This document shows, in pieces, positions 34,650 through 46,690 of a DNA stretch of 64,000 nt. The DNA comes from Blattamonas nauphoetae (taxonomy: Eukaryota > Preaxostyla > Oxymonadida), in NCBI GenBank assembly GCA_033064195.1, contig JARBJD010000187.1, forward strand, positions 62,001 through 126,000. Direction: 5' to 3'. Below the pieces are notes generated by a model that saw only the letters and a list, made by a program, of their open reading frames with translations, searched no databases and was not told where the DNA came from. The position numbers and the translations under genes were made by a program. Position 1 is the stretch's first letter, and every line of letters begins with the position of its first letter.

Positions 34650-37600
34650 ATGCCTAAAACATTCTTTGGTTCCTTTTTCACTTGGTGGTCGACTCTCAAA
34701 CGCAACTTTCATCCTGAAGGATCTCATCAAGATCATTCTCACTTACGGAATGGCTTGGAGTCGATGGAAACGAAATCGACACTCGAAATACAGAGACAAT
34801 TGGAGACTAATCAAGAGATCTTCAGAAAACTACAGATTTCGATTGATTCATCAATTGTTCCACTCCACCAATCGGAGATCCCGAATTTTGAAGAAGAAAC
34901 AGAACATGTGAAGCCGTTCAACAAAGCCAAATATATGTACAAGTCTATCTCAACATTCCAGGGCGCAAACAATTTTGTCAACCCGCTTGTCGACATTCTC
35001 TTTCGTCCATCGATCTACTCGTTGTTTTCTCACATATTATTCAGCTCCAATGGATTTGCAAAAACTTGCTGCGAATCGCGAAGGGCGAAGAGACGCATCT
35101 TTCATATTGTGACTGGAACACCTGGTATTGGGAAGTCTTCGCTTCGAATGCCGCTAATTACTTTGACTATGAGTTGTGGGGTCAATGTGTGTTCATTTTG
35201 TTCCATTTCCACTTTTTTAGGAAGTGAAAACAGTGCGAGAAGGTGAACCATCATTCCTCTTTGTGAATCGGAATCCGATCTCCCCTGAAAAGGATCTGAT
35301 TCCTTGTGATTATGATGAGCGATCGTTTCAAAAAAGGCCATCACCCAAAACCGGAGAGGCATCGATCACACTCAACAGAAAGCACCGTCCAACCATTCGC
35401 ATAACAAGAAATACATTCTGCTACACGTACAACGTCTTCATGTTTCAACCATCATCACAAAACGAAGTGTATGACCCTGCACAAGTGTTTTCATCACATA
35501 CCTTTATCGGAGAGGTTACCGTGCCAAGCATCCATCACTTCCCACACTTCTTCAAACTCTTTGTGAATCAAGCCAATAAAATTGAGAATCGACTTCGAGG
35601 AACAAGTTGGCATATTGTGGATGAGTATCTTTGCTCTTTTCTTCACATTTTCCCTCTTCCAACAGCTTTGTTCTGCACAGCTCGAAAATACCTCCACGTG
35701 AACATGTTGTTCTCCTGACATCTCCTAACAAGGATAGATGGAAAGACATCACGACGCCCAAAGCGTTGATGGATCCCACTTTCATGTACAATGTGCCGAC
35801 ACCGTTATTTCCTGAAATGATTCACATGTTCAATGCGATTCCGTGTCCCTACGAATACGACCCAAAACCAACCTCGTTGATGATGAGATCACAAAATTCC
35901 ATCCCCCTGCAAGGAATGATTCCACGGGATGTGTTCACTCCATGGCTCCGGAATGACATGCATCGATACATCCACCTTTCATCTCCGCAATTTGATCCTT
36001 TGAACTGGTTCACACAACATGCAACTCTGGACGCATCCCAAATCGTCCAAATACGAACAACCGTAACGATGACCAAATTTATGGGACTGCACCTGATCAC
36101 GCCTTACAACGAACTTCTGGATGCAGCGCAATTTGGCAAAGGCCAGAACGAAGTTTTCTTGAGTGCTGTGGAGAACGGCCTCACATTGACACAATTGCGA
36201 CCGATTGCATCACGCACAATCAACTCGCAAACTGTTTCGTTCCCCAAAACGAAGTCCAGCCTTGTTGATGTGATGAGCGGTCGTTGGAACAACGAAACAA
36301 TTACAATTCCAGATGCTGTGTCTTCCGACACGCATGAGGCTCAGGCGTACACCCCACAATGGGATTACCTGTTCCAGTGTTGCCTTCGCAAAGAAGCTCT
36401 GGCTGGTTTTTCCCCTCCAAACGATGCGGACGACACGCTGGACACGGACGAGGATTTCGTGACTGGAGAACATCGTGCACATTGGGCTCGACTGCAAGTG
36501 GTGACAAGTCACCTCGTCGTAAATATTGAACAAAATGCAGTGTTTGATTCGATCCTTGTGATGTTCAGGTACCAGAAGGAGTCAAATGTGCTGCATTCGC
36601 TCGGTGTATTCTTCGTCAAAAACTCGACTGCGTCGAAATGCGAAATCACCGACGAAGGTATGCAGCTGATGAAGAGATGGTGTTTCATCCTGAAAACACT
36701 GTATCGTTTGAAGCGAGTGCAGATCTTTCCGTCGTTCATCGTCGTCGCTGATTCGAACAACTATCCCAACTTTAGACTCCAAAACATCCAAAAGCTGAGA
36801 TCGTTCATTGCTGGGCAGAACATGTGGGTTGCACAGCTCGAAGCAAAACAACAGATTGATGTTGGAGACGTCGGAATTCCTGCGATGACGGCAAGCACCA
36901 CTCCCGTCTCGGCTCGCTTCATTGATCTGGAAGTGAACCACAACCCACAAGCCGTCCGCTGCGGCTTTTGTAGATCGCTCGTCACTGAGAACTTTGCCTA
37001 CCATTATTGTCAAGCGATGAGTGATAATATTCCCAGAATTCATCTGAACCTCCAGCTGTTTGATCTGATTTATTCAGGCCAACAGAAACTTCAGCCAGGG
37101 GAAGAACACATTCAGATCAAACGACGGAATCAAGGAAGGCTTTCTTTCAAATCGGGAAGAATCGTGTTTCAGGAGACCCAACTCAGCACAGGGAAGACTC
37201 AAAAGAAGGACCAATTGGCGAAAGCGAAGACTGTTGAGGTATTTGGAGATATTGTATCAATTGAATCTGACATCCGACACAAGAAGATGAACAGTGGATT
37301 ATGGCCAACACTTCGATCAGCATCCAATGAAACTGATTTTGTTCGGATCACATGCACGAGTGAGATCCCTGGGACGCCAGATTTCTATCGCCTGCCATTC
37401 CCTCCATACCCATCAGCAATGAGGGGAACAACCTCAACACCACATGGTGCCACTCGTCGTTGTGTCTCTACTCAGCAGTCGTCAGAATCTCCAGATGATC
37501 CATCAAACATCGTCGAAGCACATTGTCTGTGGAGTGAAGGTTTCAAACTGAGTTATGAGAAAGTGGGCAGATCGCAATACAAAGTGATGAAGCTTGCAGA

Positions 37601-39353
37601 ACAGCCATACCAATCGTTGGAGTTTGATGTGCCAAGTGTGGATATCACAAACCACAACCACAAAGCGCAATTCATGCTTCCTACTGGCACAAAAGTCGGA
37701 TTGGGTTGCATCCCTGTTCGCCCGGAGCAAGGGACTGCTTACGTACAAAACAAACGCATCGAATACGAGTCTTTTTGGCAATCGCGGAATCGGAAGAATC
37801 CCCCTGTTGGTCTGGACGATGCACTTCAGGCGGATCAAACCACACTGACAGAAAGGATCCAAACATGTCAAAACGAGACAGAGAAGTCACAACTCACATG
37901 TATCTCAGCGAAGGGACTCCTTCTGAGATCCCGACTCTCTCTCCAATCTGGAGATATCACAACCGCCATGTCAATTTTCGGTGAGTCGAAGCAACAAATG
38001 GTGCTGAATGACACGGCTGAGGTGGAATATGAACTGATAGAAGGGATCCGAGATTACGAGAACAAGACCATGAAATCACACCCGACATCTCTTGAAGCAA
38101 AAGATCTCCTTCTGAAGTCACGAATCTCTCTCCAATCTGGAGATATCAAAGCAGCAATCCTTTCTTTTGAACAGTCGAAGCAGCACATGGAGCTGAATGG
38201 CAGGGCTGAGGTGGAGTCTGAATCGATGCTCGCTCACAGCAGCGGTCCTGCGACGAGCTCTCATGAATTTTCCGAACTGGAAAGAGTAATCGTGAATGCT
38301 CGAGACTGCTTCGGGATCGATTGGGAACAGTGGATTCGGGAAGGCCAGAATCTGCCGATCCTCTTGAACCCGTCCTTTCACATTCTCCAACACCATCTCC
38401 GACAGGTCCAAGATCACGTGGAAGCATTGGGATCGTGTCTGGAGACGTTTGTTGTGGAAATTCCCGCGACAGAAGGATCTTCTCAAGACACTCCTGGAAG
38501 CACAAACACTGACGAGCAGCACACGAATGAAGCCCGAAGAGCAGAGATGGTGAACACTCTTTTGCAAGCACTGAGGGAAGGATTGAGTTTGCAGTTGCGA
38601 ATTGCGTGGAGGACGGGCAGTCGGGATGAGGTTCATTTTTTTCATTATGAACTGAGTTCGATCAATGAGATCCTCGGATGCGCGAACATTCAGCCCGATC
38701 CCGCAACATTCAAGTCTCAAACGGAGCAAATAGAGGGGCTGAATATAAACGATGTGATCAATGCTATCAACGATGTCATCAGTTTAACCGATCATCACTA
38801 TGGCGTGTGGCATGCTCTTGTCAGAGGACACCAACACTCTCTCAATTCAGCACATCCACCCTCAGACATCATTGAAGGGACAGGAAACACAGACAAAGCG
38901 AGTATACTTGGAGGCAATGCTTCAATTTCTGGTCCTCTTCCTGATCCCATTCCCATTTCAAAGAGCGTCCAACACGTGATTCAAATGCGTGCTCAGTTCC
39001 TTGTTGACAGGTTTTCTGCGATTATCGCAACGTGCCATCGTAAATTGCATGCAACAGATAACGATTATATGATCAACGATTTATACGAGGCAATCTCCAT
39101 TCTGATCTCTCTTGTGACAAGGATTTCCAATCTTGATGCAAATGTGGGAAACACTGAGGACGAAATATCTGAAGCCATGATGGTTGAATTGGAGGAAGAG
39201 ACAGATCGTCATGCCGATGCAGGCGCCAAATTCGATGAGAAAAAGTTCGGGAAGCAGAAGAGAGGAGAACCAACAGACTTGGATGAGTACGGTGTGACTT
39301 CCAAAGCCGAGAAGAGAATGCAGATCCCCAAACAAACAAATACCAGAAAATGA
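34650..39353 (+). CDS. Large P-loop NTPase, RHS/Crinkler-like family, copy 1
   Basis: Three exons (34650-35186, 35221-35624, 35666-39353; introns 34 and 41 nt) give 1542 residues from the Met at 34650. The true start may lie in an upstream exon joined at 34566. A Walker A motif, VTGTPGIGKSS, is followed by intron 1; WHIVD and VVLLTSPNKDRW flank intron 2. GTPGIGKS with a later TSPN-type motif is characteristic of the NTPase module of trypanosome RHS and oomycete Crinkler-type proteins (from memory). A zinc-knuckle-like C-x2-C...H-x-C lies in CGFCRSLVTENFAYHYC. A duplicated block of about 58 residues (GLLLRSRLSLQSGDI and DLLLKSRISLQSGDI) follows. The tail is FGKQKRGEPT...SKAEKRM. Both introns sit at the same sites as in the copy at 50.5 kb. 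Cellular role unknown. Confidence 0.75.
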
Positions 39354-39454
39354 TCAAATAAAGGAATCAAGACCTATCCTTAGAACCATTTCACGCTAAT
39401 TGTCATCCTTTTCAACATCTCACCTTGGGTCGGATCATCAACACCGTTTCAATT

Positions 39455-39912
39455 TCAACACAATAAATCAACAGTAGGCCGGATTATCGCATTTCTCGTC
39501 GCCACAACCGGGATGCTCGTGATGATCATGTCGTAGAGGGCTGCCTCCTCGATCATCGACACAACATTCGCCTCGTCTCCCACGGCCAAGCACTTCGATC
39601 CAGTGTGTGCGTGTTCAGGAGGGCTCCCACACTCGCACTCTTTCCGTGAGAATCCAAACACTAGGACCAGCCGCCTTCATCATCTCCAAGGTGGGGACAC
39701 ACTCGTCTTCAATCCGATCCTCGCGATCGGAGAGAGAGTTGATGGCTTTGTCGAGCTCTGTTGACCACTCTTTGAGCTCCGCCTCTCCGACCGAGTGAGG
39801 GCACTTCCAGCTGCTTTTTCTTCATCTCCAGCTCTCCCCCCAACTTCAGCTTGCTCCGTTTCGTCCAAATCCGCTCGCTGGCGTTCCGTCCCAATTGAGC
39901 GTAGTCCCACAT
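39455..39912 (-). pseudogene. P4-type ATPase fragment
   Basis: Minus-strand blocks in more than one frame match the cytoplasmic core of a phospholipid flippase. They are ERIWTKRSKLKLGGELEMKKK, then AINSLSDREDRIEDECVPTL followed by EMMKAAGPSVWIL (compare AIEDKLQDGVPETI...AGIKIWVLTGDK), then CLAVGDEANVVSMIEEA (compare AIGDGANDVSMIQEA). The GDGAND Asp is changed to GDEANV, the LTGDK box is degraded, and the N-terminal phosphorylation domain and membrane helices are missing. It is a decayed remnant between the large NTPase gene and the cyclase region. Confidence 0.6.
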
Positions 39913-40299
39913 TTGCCATTGTCCAACCGTCCGATAGCAGACATTCTACCTCGCTCAGACGAGAACTCCAGTCATCGTCATGGATGGATGAAAAGTGAAG
40001 GAAGGAGAGGGAATGCAGTGAGGATCCTGATTGATGTCACACTGATGGAACAACGAAGTAAACACGCAGGATGAGAAGGAAAAATACTATTTTGTCTACT
40101 CGTTCCACTCTTCTCTGACACTCTCAGCTGCTCCACACGATCCAACCTCAACTCCATCGATGATGCATCCCACACCATCTCTGCGACTTCATGTTTATGT
40201 GCCTTCCCACTCACACGCCTCCGAAGTTGACTCTGCCCCTCGTGATTGCTCATCATGACGAGAATCGAGTTGCTTGCCGGAGTGAGGATGACAGACTTG

Positions 40300-40835
40300 A
40301 TTGTGGATGTCGTGTCTTGGGGGCCGACTATATCTCATCAAGCATTCCATCTATATCTCATCAAGATTTGATCAGACTCTTACTCTGTCCCTTAATAGTC
40401 TTTTCTCAGGTGATGAAGAAACGATTTTCCATCTCCAACACATCATTCTTCTCTTCATCTCACTGTAATTCTCTCTATTTTCAACTTTTTTGGTGAAATC
40501 AACTCACTTCTGTTGTTTCAAACAAACGATGATGATCGAGCCATTGATTGTTTCATTCTGTCTTCAAGCCGTTGTGACAGCTGGACTCTTATCAGTTGTT
40601 ATTGTGGGATTGAGACAGTTTTCGTGAAAAAGTTCAATAATATTGGTCAAATAGTACGAGACACTCTTCAGGATCCTTCTCCAATCTCTTTCCTCTCTAT
40701 CTCGTCTTTCTCCTTCAAATGATCAAAAACATCCTCGCAACTCATCTGTCCACTCTGTTTCGACTTCGAAATTCTTCAGAGAGGTTATTATTGATGATCG
40801 AATCACGGTTGACGCACAAATGGTAAAGATATACT
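40300..40835 (+). pseudogene. Inverted partial copy of the cyclase gene's upstream region
   Basis: The plus strand from ACTATATCTCATCAAGCATT through CTGTTGTTTCAAACAAACGATGATGATC matches, at roughly three quarters identity, the minus strand at about 42400-42635. It yields ISSSIPSISHQDLIRLLLCPLIVFS and MFQTNDDDRAIDCF (compare ISHQDLIKAFLFPLIVFF and MLFQTTYVDRAIDWF). Only the hydrophobic upstream part is present. It points tail-to-tail toward the cyclase domain that ends at 40917. Confidence 0.55.
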
Positions 40836-40916
40836 TCTCTTCGTCCGCCCTCCCTGCTCCTCCGCCTGCATCGGGAGTGTGGTGATGGTGTCGAAAGGCA
40901 CGTTCTGCTGTCCGTC

Positions 40917-42852
40917 CTACAGCCCCAACTCCTCCTTCATCTTCTTCTGGTGCATCCAGTCGCGATAACAGTCAACCACAAACGTGCGGAATGGATCTGC
41001 GAACCCTTTCACACGCTGCGGGGCAAGCTCGATGACAATCTGTTCGGCCTCTTCGATCATCCGCTTCGTCGACTCGCTGATCACAATCTCGTCCGGTTTT
41101 GCGAGCGAGCTCAACCGCGACGCCAAGTTCACATCATCACCCACCATCGTCCACTCCAACCTCATCCTCGCCCCCAGAAACCCAGCGATGGTCCTCCATG
41201 TACTCAGTCCGATGCTGACACTGAGTTGCCTCGGTGGGAGGCACATGTAGATGTTCTGTGTGGTGTATTTTGAGCCAAATGTCGAGTGCTGCTCGCACGG
41301 CTTGGATTGTGGTCAGTTGAGGCGACTGTTGGATGATCCGCTGCTCCCTCCGAATCTCTCTCCCGTCTGTTGTTTCCTTTTCGGCGCCTTTGCTCATAGA
41401 AATCGGCACGTCATCCTTTTCCTCCGACTCATCGCTTGTTCTTTCGTCTCCGGCAAAAATATGACCTCCCCAAGTTGCCATAATGAATTCATCGATGAAC
41501 TTGTCCAAAATCCCGTTGTGGTCGAAAATAATCTTCACACCCCGTTCAAAGAACGCACTCAGCAGGAAAAATAGAAGAGTGGCATTGGTGACTCCATTGT
41601 GCCCAACAGAGTGGATATATTTGTCGACGTTGTTCAGCTTTGCGAAAATGATGGTAGCGTGCTCCACTTCCAGACTTTCGCGATGAACATGCAGCAAACC
41701 GTGAATTCGATCTTTGTTGTTGAAGTTTCGGCTGTGGTTGATCGACATTTCAGCATTTAATGAAGAATTCCGGAAAAAGTGGACGAGCTGAGAGATATCG
41801 AAGGGTGGAGACCACGTTGGCTTCCAGTTTCCTTTCCTTCCCTTCATCTTCCTGCTTTGTTTTTAAACGTGCAAGGGAAGGCAGCTGACTGACATCGGAC
41901 GTGATCAGATGCTTCATGGCTTGAAGATGTCAAGTGCGGGGTCAGACTTGTTTTGCGTCTGTAGGGAGAGAGAAGAGAGAAAAATGAAAATGAGCAAAGA
42001 ACAAACACGTTGCGCTTCTTTCAAGAACTCTTTCATCATCACGTCATCCACATCGATATCGGGCAGATGCAGTCTGTCGATGTTGTCACTCGAGAATACC
42101 TCCACCAAGTCGACCAGAAGCATCAACAGGAGAAAGGGTACAACTCTGCCTAGCAGGCCAAAAAGCGTCAACAAACCATCCCAATACATTAACATACAAA
42201 TATTGACTGATGTAGATGAACGTAAATAAAAGGAAGATGAAAGGACATTGGTGTGGGAATGATACGAGAAGGAGAGGTGGCAGAAGAGTTCTGATTCTGA
42301 TTTCACCCTTGGTGTCACGATGGTTCACACAGTAATAGTCCACAAACTTCGAGATAACGAAGAGGAGTCCACTGTGACTGATTCTCGATGAAGGAAAGAA
42401 CCAATCAATGGCTCGATCAACGTAAGTTGTTTGAAACAACATAAAGGAGTGTATTCCTCCAAAAATGTCGAAAATATGGAGAATGACAGTGAGATGAAGA
42501 TAATAATGATGTGTTGATTCTGAATAAGAGAGGATTCATTATGGTAAAAAAAAAGACTATTAAGGGAAATAGAAAAGCCTTGATCAAATCTTGATGAGAT
42601 ATCGATGGAATGCTTGATGAGATATAGTCGGTCCCCGTCTTACTCACCACTTCGCCAGACTGCAACAAGAACACGATCGTCAGGACGTCCACAACTCGCC
42701 ACTGTTCATCCAGCCTCCTTTTCCTTCATCAGTGATGACGTTGTGTTTGGAACGAGTTCACCACGGTTGATGGACGCATCATCGAGTGTGCCTCGGAAGA
42801 GGGGCCTTTTCGTGAGTCTGACAGGAGTCTTCTGATTGTGAGCAGCCTTCAT
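40917..42852 (-). CDS. Class III adenylyl cyclase-like membrane protein, possibly decayed
   Basis: The catalytic domain is clear on the minus strand: EHATIIFAKLNNVDKYIHSV, GILDKFIDEFIMATWGG, then in another frame SVSIGLSTWRTIAGFLGA, RLEWTMVGDDVNLASRLSSLAK, IVISESTKRMI and VKGFADPF. The Lys of DKF and the Asp of VGDD fit adenylyl rather than guanylyl cyclases. The frame changes once near 41235 with no clear intron. Upstream, hydrophobic segments (LIKAFLFPLIVFF, GLLTLFGLLGRVVPFLLLMLLV) suggest a membrane part, with exons from about 42852 onward whose borders I cannot fix. The first metal-binding Asp (usual FADI) is Lys here and the second (GD) is shifted, so activity is doubtful. Confidence 0.55.
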
Positions 42853-43001
42853 CGTCCATTGTGGGACGTCCGCGTTCTTTTCGAAAGGATAAAATGTGTT
42901 GAAGAAAGTTCTTGTTATTCATTTATCTTCTCGTCAGTGCATTGAAGTGGGAAGAAGGAAAATGTCTCAAAATCATCAAAATCACCCTCCTCTCCTCGTT
43001 C

Positions 43002-44395
43002 CTACTCTTCGAGTGTCGGACTTCGGACAGACATCCCATCGTCCCAATCGAAGTTTTCATCTCCTTCCGATCTACTGCGTGTCCGCGGTTCTTTGTTCAC
43101 TTCAACGTGGTCGGTGTCAGCTGCTGAAACGCATTCGGAACGCAGCCACGACGAGCTCACAACAAGACGAGACTTGTTCGACGGAAGAGCGTCTTCCTCA
43201 CTCCCAATCACTTCGCGCAACTTCCGAATGGCTGCTTGTTGACGCTCTCGTTGTACTGTCTCTTCTCTGGTGGGAGGGACAAGCATGGACCAGTGAAGCG
43301 GATTCTCACCCATCCACCACTCTGCGTCTCTGGCTTCCCTGTCTGCCGCGACCAGCTCCAGCTGCCTCTCGTTTTCTTCAAGTCGTGACAGAACAGTCTC
43401 GGCCATCGCACACAAGTCGATCGTGTTAACTTCGTTTCCACACTCACACATGCCCAGCTGTGTCCGACTCACAATCTCAATCGAATCGTTTTCCGTCACC
43501 ATTCCTCTTCCCTCCCACAACACCAGCTCCTCATCTGCAATCACACGCAGTGCTCTGCCAATCCCATGCATCAAATCAAAACATCGAAGAAGAAAAAAGA
43601 ATGAGAGATGAGAAAAGAAAGAAGCCACACCTGACAAAGACGACGAGAGTTCCATCAGAATCCAATCCATCCTCCGCCACGCAGTTCCCACACTCCAAAG
43701 AACACCGAATCAGACTGTTCGGGAGACGAGAGAGCGACGTGTCCAGATGAACGCCATCAGAGCGAGTGAAGACAGCGGTCGAGGACACTGTGGGCACTCT
43801 TCTTCCACTTCTGAAGAAGAGAGAAAAGGAAGGATCATGGTGAAGAAGAGAAAAGTGATAAAAGAGAAAGACGAGGAAGGGAGGAAAGAGAAGAGATGAA
43901 TCAAGAAGATACATGACAGCGACGACTTCGTTCGGATTCACGACACCTTCCAAAAACACTCCCACTGACGCACTGAAGCCAGTCAGGAAGGGATGGAGAG
44001 AGCGAGCGAGCACGAGATTGAAGGGATGGCTGAGACTAGGGCTAAGAACAGCACCTGTGAAGATCACAACGAGAGAGACTGACACGACCCATCTGGAAAC
44101 AGAGAAGAGTGGTGAGGGACGATCGACAACTCGACAGGGAAGAGCAGCTCGGTCAGAGCACGTGGGGACAGCTCAACGAAACACGAGTCGCACAGAAACT
44201 TCCTGCGAAGAGAGGAGAGAGGAGAGGAGAGAGAATCAGAATCAGAACAGACACACTCCAAGTCCAGCCCATGAATCGCCGATGCAGCAAAGAGTGACTG
44301 CTTCGAGGCACACGACGCATGGTAGAACTTCCCACACTTCACACACACTCTTCTTTGGAACGCCTTTTCCTCATGTTCAGGATGACGTCGGACAT
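43002..44395 (-). CDS. PHD-like zinc finger plus SET-like domain protein
   Basis: Minus-strand exons, with an in-frame Met near 44395. A PHD-like zinc finger comes first (CVKCGKFYHASC ... FLCDSCF). Next comes a segment like the start of an atypical SET domain (GFSASVGVFLEGVVNPNEVVAVMY). A pyrimidine-rich intron follows (about 43808-43911), then FTRSDGVHLDTSLSRLPNSL and CSLECGNCVAEDG, another intron, and ALRVIADEELVLWEGRGM, resembling the RDI..GEEL end of SET domains. The order recalls the SETD9-like group more than classical SET enzymes; no NHS/GxxxY signature is seen. The C-terminal part is charged and ends DDGMSVRSPTLEE. It is probably nuclear and chromatin-linked. A frame step near 44350 is unresolved. 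Confidence 0.45.
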
Positions 44396-45089
44396 GATCG
44401 AACCGAACAGCAGGGCGATTCTAAATGAAAGGTTACCTTACACTATGGAGCGTCGGTCAAAATCATTTTTTGTGTAATTATCAGTTACAAGCCCTCAAGA
44501 CGGATGAAGGCAAAATTATGCCGATTTTGTCATGATCGCGCTCGAGAGAGCACTTTTTTGAAAGTCGTCTTTTGTCACATTTTTTGAACCAAAAAGCGTC
44601 AGAAAATCAAGAGGTCGTGTGAAATGACAAAAAAGAGCGTTGATGTGAATGACAGCAACAAGATATGCATGAATTGTAGAAACAGACAAAAAAGTTCGGA
44701 ATGTCTTGTTCATTCTATTTGATAGAGGTCGTCTTGAAAATTGCTGGCAGTGTCCAAACAATGTTTTTTGTGATAAATAGTGAACGAACGCTGGCTTTGA
44801 GGGGTAGTGGAGCAGATGGAGGATGATCGAAGAATGTCAGTGAATTTTGGTTGAAGACGAGAAGAAATGGCTGAAAACAGAGGGGTCGGTGAGCGGAAAA
44901 TGTCGAAAATATCCGATTGTGTAGATATGCAAGGATTTGTCCTGCTGCTTCGACTGATCTTTCGTATGTTAAAAAGTGGTTGAATATCTGAATGAAAGAA
45001 CAAAAAACGAACCACAAACGGTGTGGTCCACTTCTACTTAACTGTCTAAGGCCGATTCAATGAAAGATTGGAACAATATATGAATAATA
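44396..45089. other. Intergenic, no gene recognised
   Basis: About 700 bp of AT-rich sequence with only short frames on both strands. It presumably holds the 5' regions of the divergent neighbours. Confidence 0.45.
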
Positions 45090-46506
45090 ATGAGTGTGGA
45101 GTCGCTTCAACGGGCAGTCTGGAAAAAATTGAGGAAAAAGAATGAATTGAAGAAATCAAACTGTCAACATGTTGATATCATCTGTACATGGGATCTGCTT
45201 GGATTTCTTGATGATCCTCGATGTAGAGACGAAGTTGCGACGCGGGTAACATTTCATTCAGAGTGACCCAGCTACGTGAGATGGAAAAGATAACTGTCTG
45301 CCCTCATTTTCGTTTCATTCTCTATTTTCCCTCCATTTATGATTTTAGTGCGAATCGAACTCGTCTTCACAGAATCTTTCTGACGCAGGGCGAGCCCAAC
45401 CACTGTCCCAACCATAATTCGTGTTTTTTCGATCGATTCTCCAAGTTCTAATCATCATCTTGTTCTTTCTAAGCAAGCTCCTAAATCGTTCACAGAGATC
45501 ATAAACGGCCTCTCATTGACTTTCAAGGTTTGATGATCTCCATTCATTCCACCTTTCGTTTTCACTTTTTTGCCTGATTTCAATCTCCGTTTGTTCACTT
45601 CGTTCACCTTTTCCATTATGATTTTCTTCAATCATTATCCATTTCTTCGTCACTTTTCAAATTTCATTCTTGAATTCTCATTTTTCATTCGGTTATCACA
45701 CGTCATTTTTGATGCGGTTCTCTCTCCTCAATATGACTTCCCTTGCCTTCCTCACGCTTTCTCTGATTACCAACATGACATCCCGTTCTTTCTTACTCTT
45801 CTTTCCGTCCATATTCTCAGATACAATTCAGCAATCTGAACCACATCTCGAACGTTCACATCCATTTGTCATAGTCTCCTTAAAAACGCCTCAGAGTTTC
45901 CTAACCATTTTGTGAGGACGCTTGGCGATCTGTAGATGCAATTTCTGAATAATCATCGAAGAACAACACTGATTCTCAAATGTACTCTAAAAGAGAGAAT
46001 TCAAGAATGAAATTTGAAAAGTGACGAAGAAATGGATAATGATTGAAGAAAATCATAATGGAAAAGGTGAACGAAGTGAACAAACGGAGATTGAAATCAG
46101 GCAAAAAAGTGAAAACGAAAGGTGGAATGAATGGAGATCATCAAACCTTGAAAGTCAATGAGAGGCCGTTTATGATCTCTGTGAACGATTTAGGAGCTTG
46201 CTTAGAAAGAACAAGATGATGATTAGAACTTGGAGAATCGATCGAAAAAACACGAATTATGGTTGGGACAGTGGTTGGGCTCGCCCTGTTCTGACGGGAT
46301 GCGTACAAAGAGATTCGAGTACTATCTCTCATGAAAATACTGAAGTCTCAGTTCATCGTATGCCCCTCTCTTATTTTTATCTCGCTGATTTCCCTCAAAT
46401 CTCATTACAAGGCCTTGGATCACAGGATCAGGGTTCCGTCAGACTCGATCAAACTGAACTGAAATACGAGATTGTGAAGAAGCCAGTTTGCTCCAACATC
46501 TATTGA
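45090..46506 (+). pseudogene. Unknown gene interrupted by a hAT-type element
   Basis: A first block from Met at 45090 encodes SVESLQRAVWKKLRKKN and DIICTWDLLGFLDDPRCRDE. A GT...TTTTAG intron (about 45247-45349) follows, then the codons that run into the 8-bp target site at 45378. After the element, 46297-46506 continues with coding-like sequence (VQRDSSTISHENTEVSVHRM... KPVCSNIY). The element adds about 900 bp with no way to be read through, so the gene is disrupted unless the element is spliced out. The protein family is unknown. Confidence 0.4.
45386..46288. mobile_element. hAT-type fold-back MITE, 903 bp, with 8-bp target duplication
   Basis: Two near-identical arms of 294 bp (45386-45679 and, reversed, 45995-46288) enclose a 315-bp spacer. 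The ends start CAGGGCGAGCCCAACCAC, the CAGGG-type terminus typical of hAT transposons. The 8-bp direct repeat TTCTGACG flanks it exactly (45378-45385 and 46289-46296). There is no transposase. The arms are so alike that the insertion appears recent. It sits inside a gene. Confidence 0.9.
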
Positions 46507-46690
46507 TTTTCTCATCTTTCACATCTTATCTTGATTTAGCAGAGATAGAACTCGTTTTCTTGAAGCATCTCTGAAAGGATGAAGAACAATGGAGAGATAG
46601 ACCCTACCCATTCCCAGATAACATCCTTCTGAAGTACTCTCCTGTTTGTCGATAATTTTCTTCTTTATTTCCGAATAGATCTCATATTCA

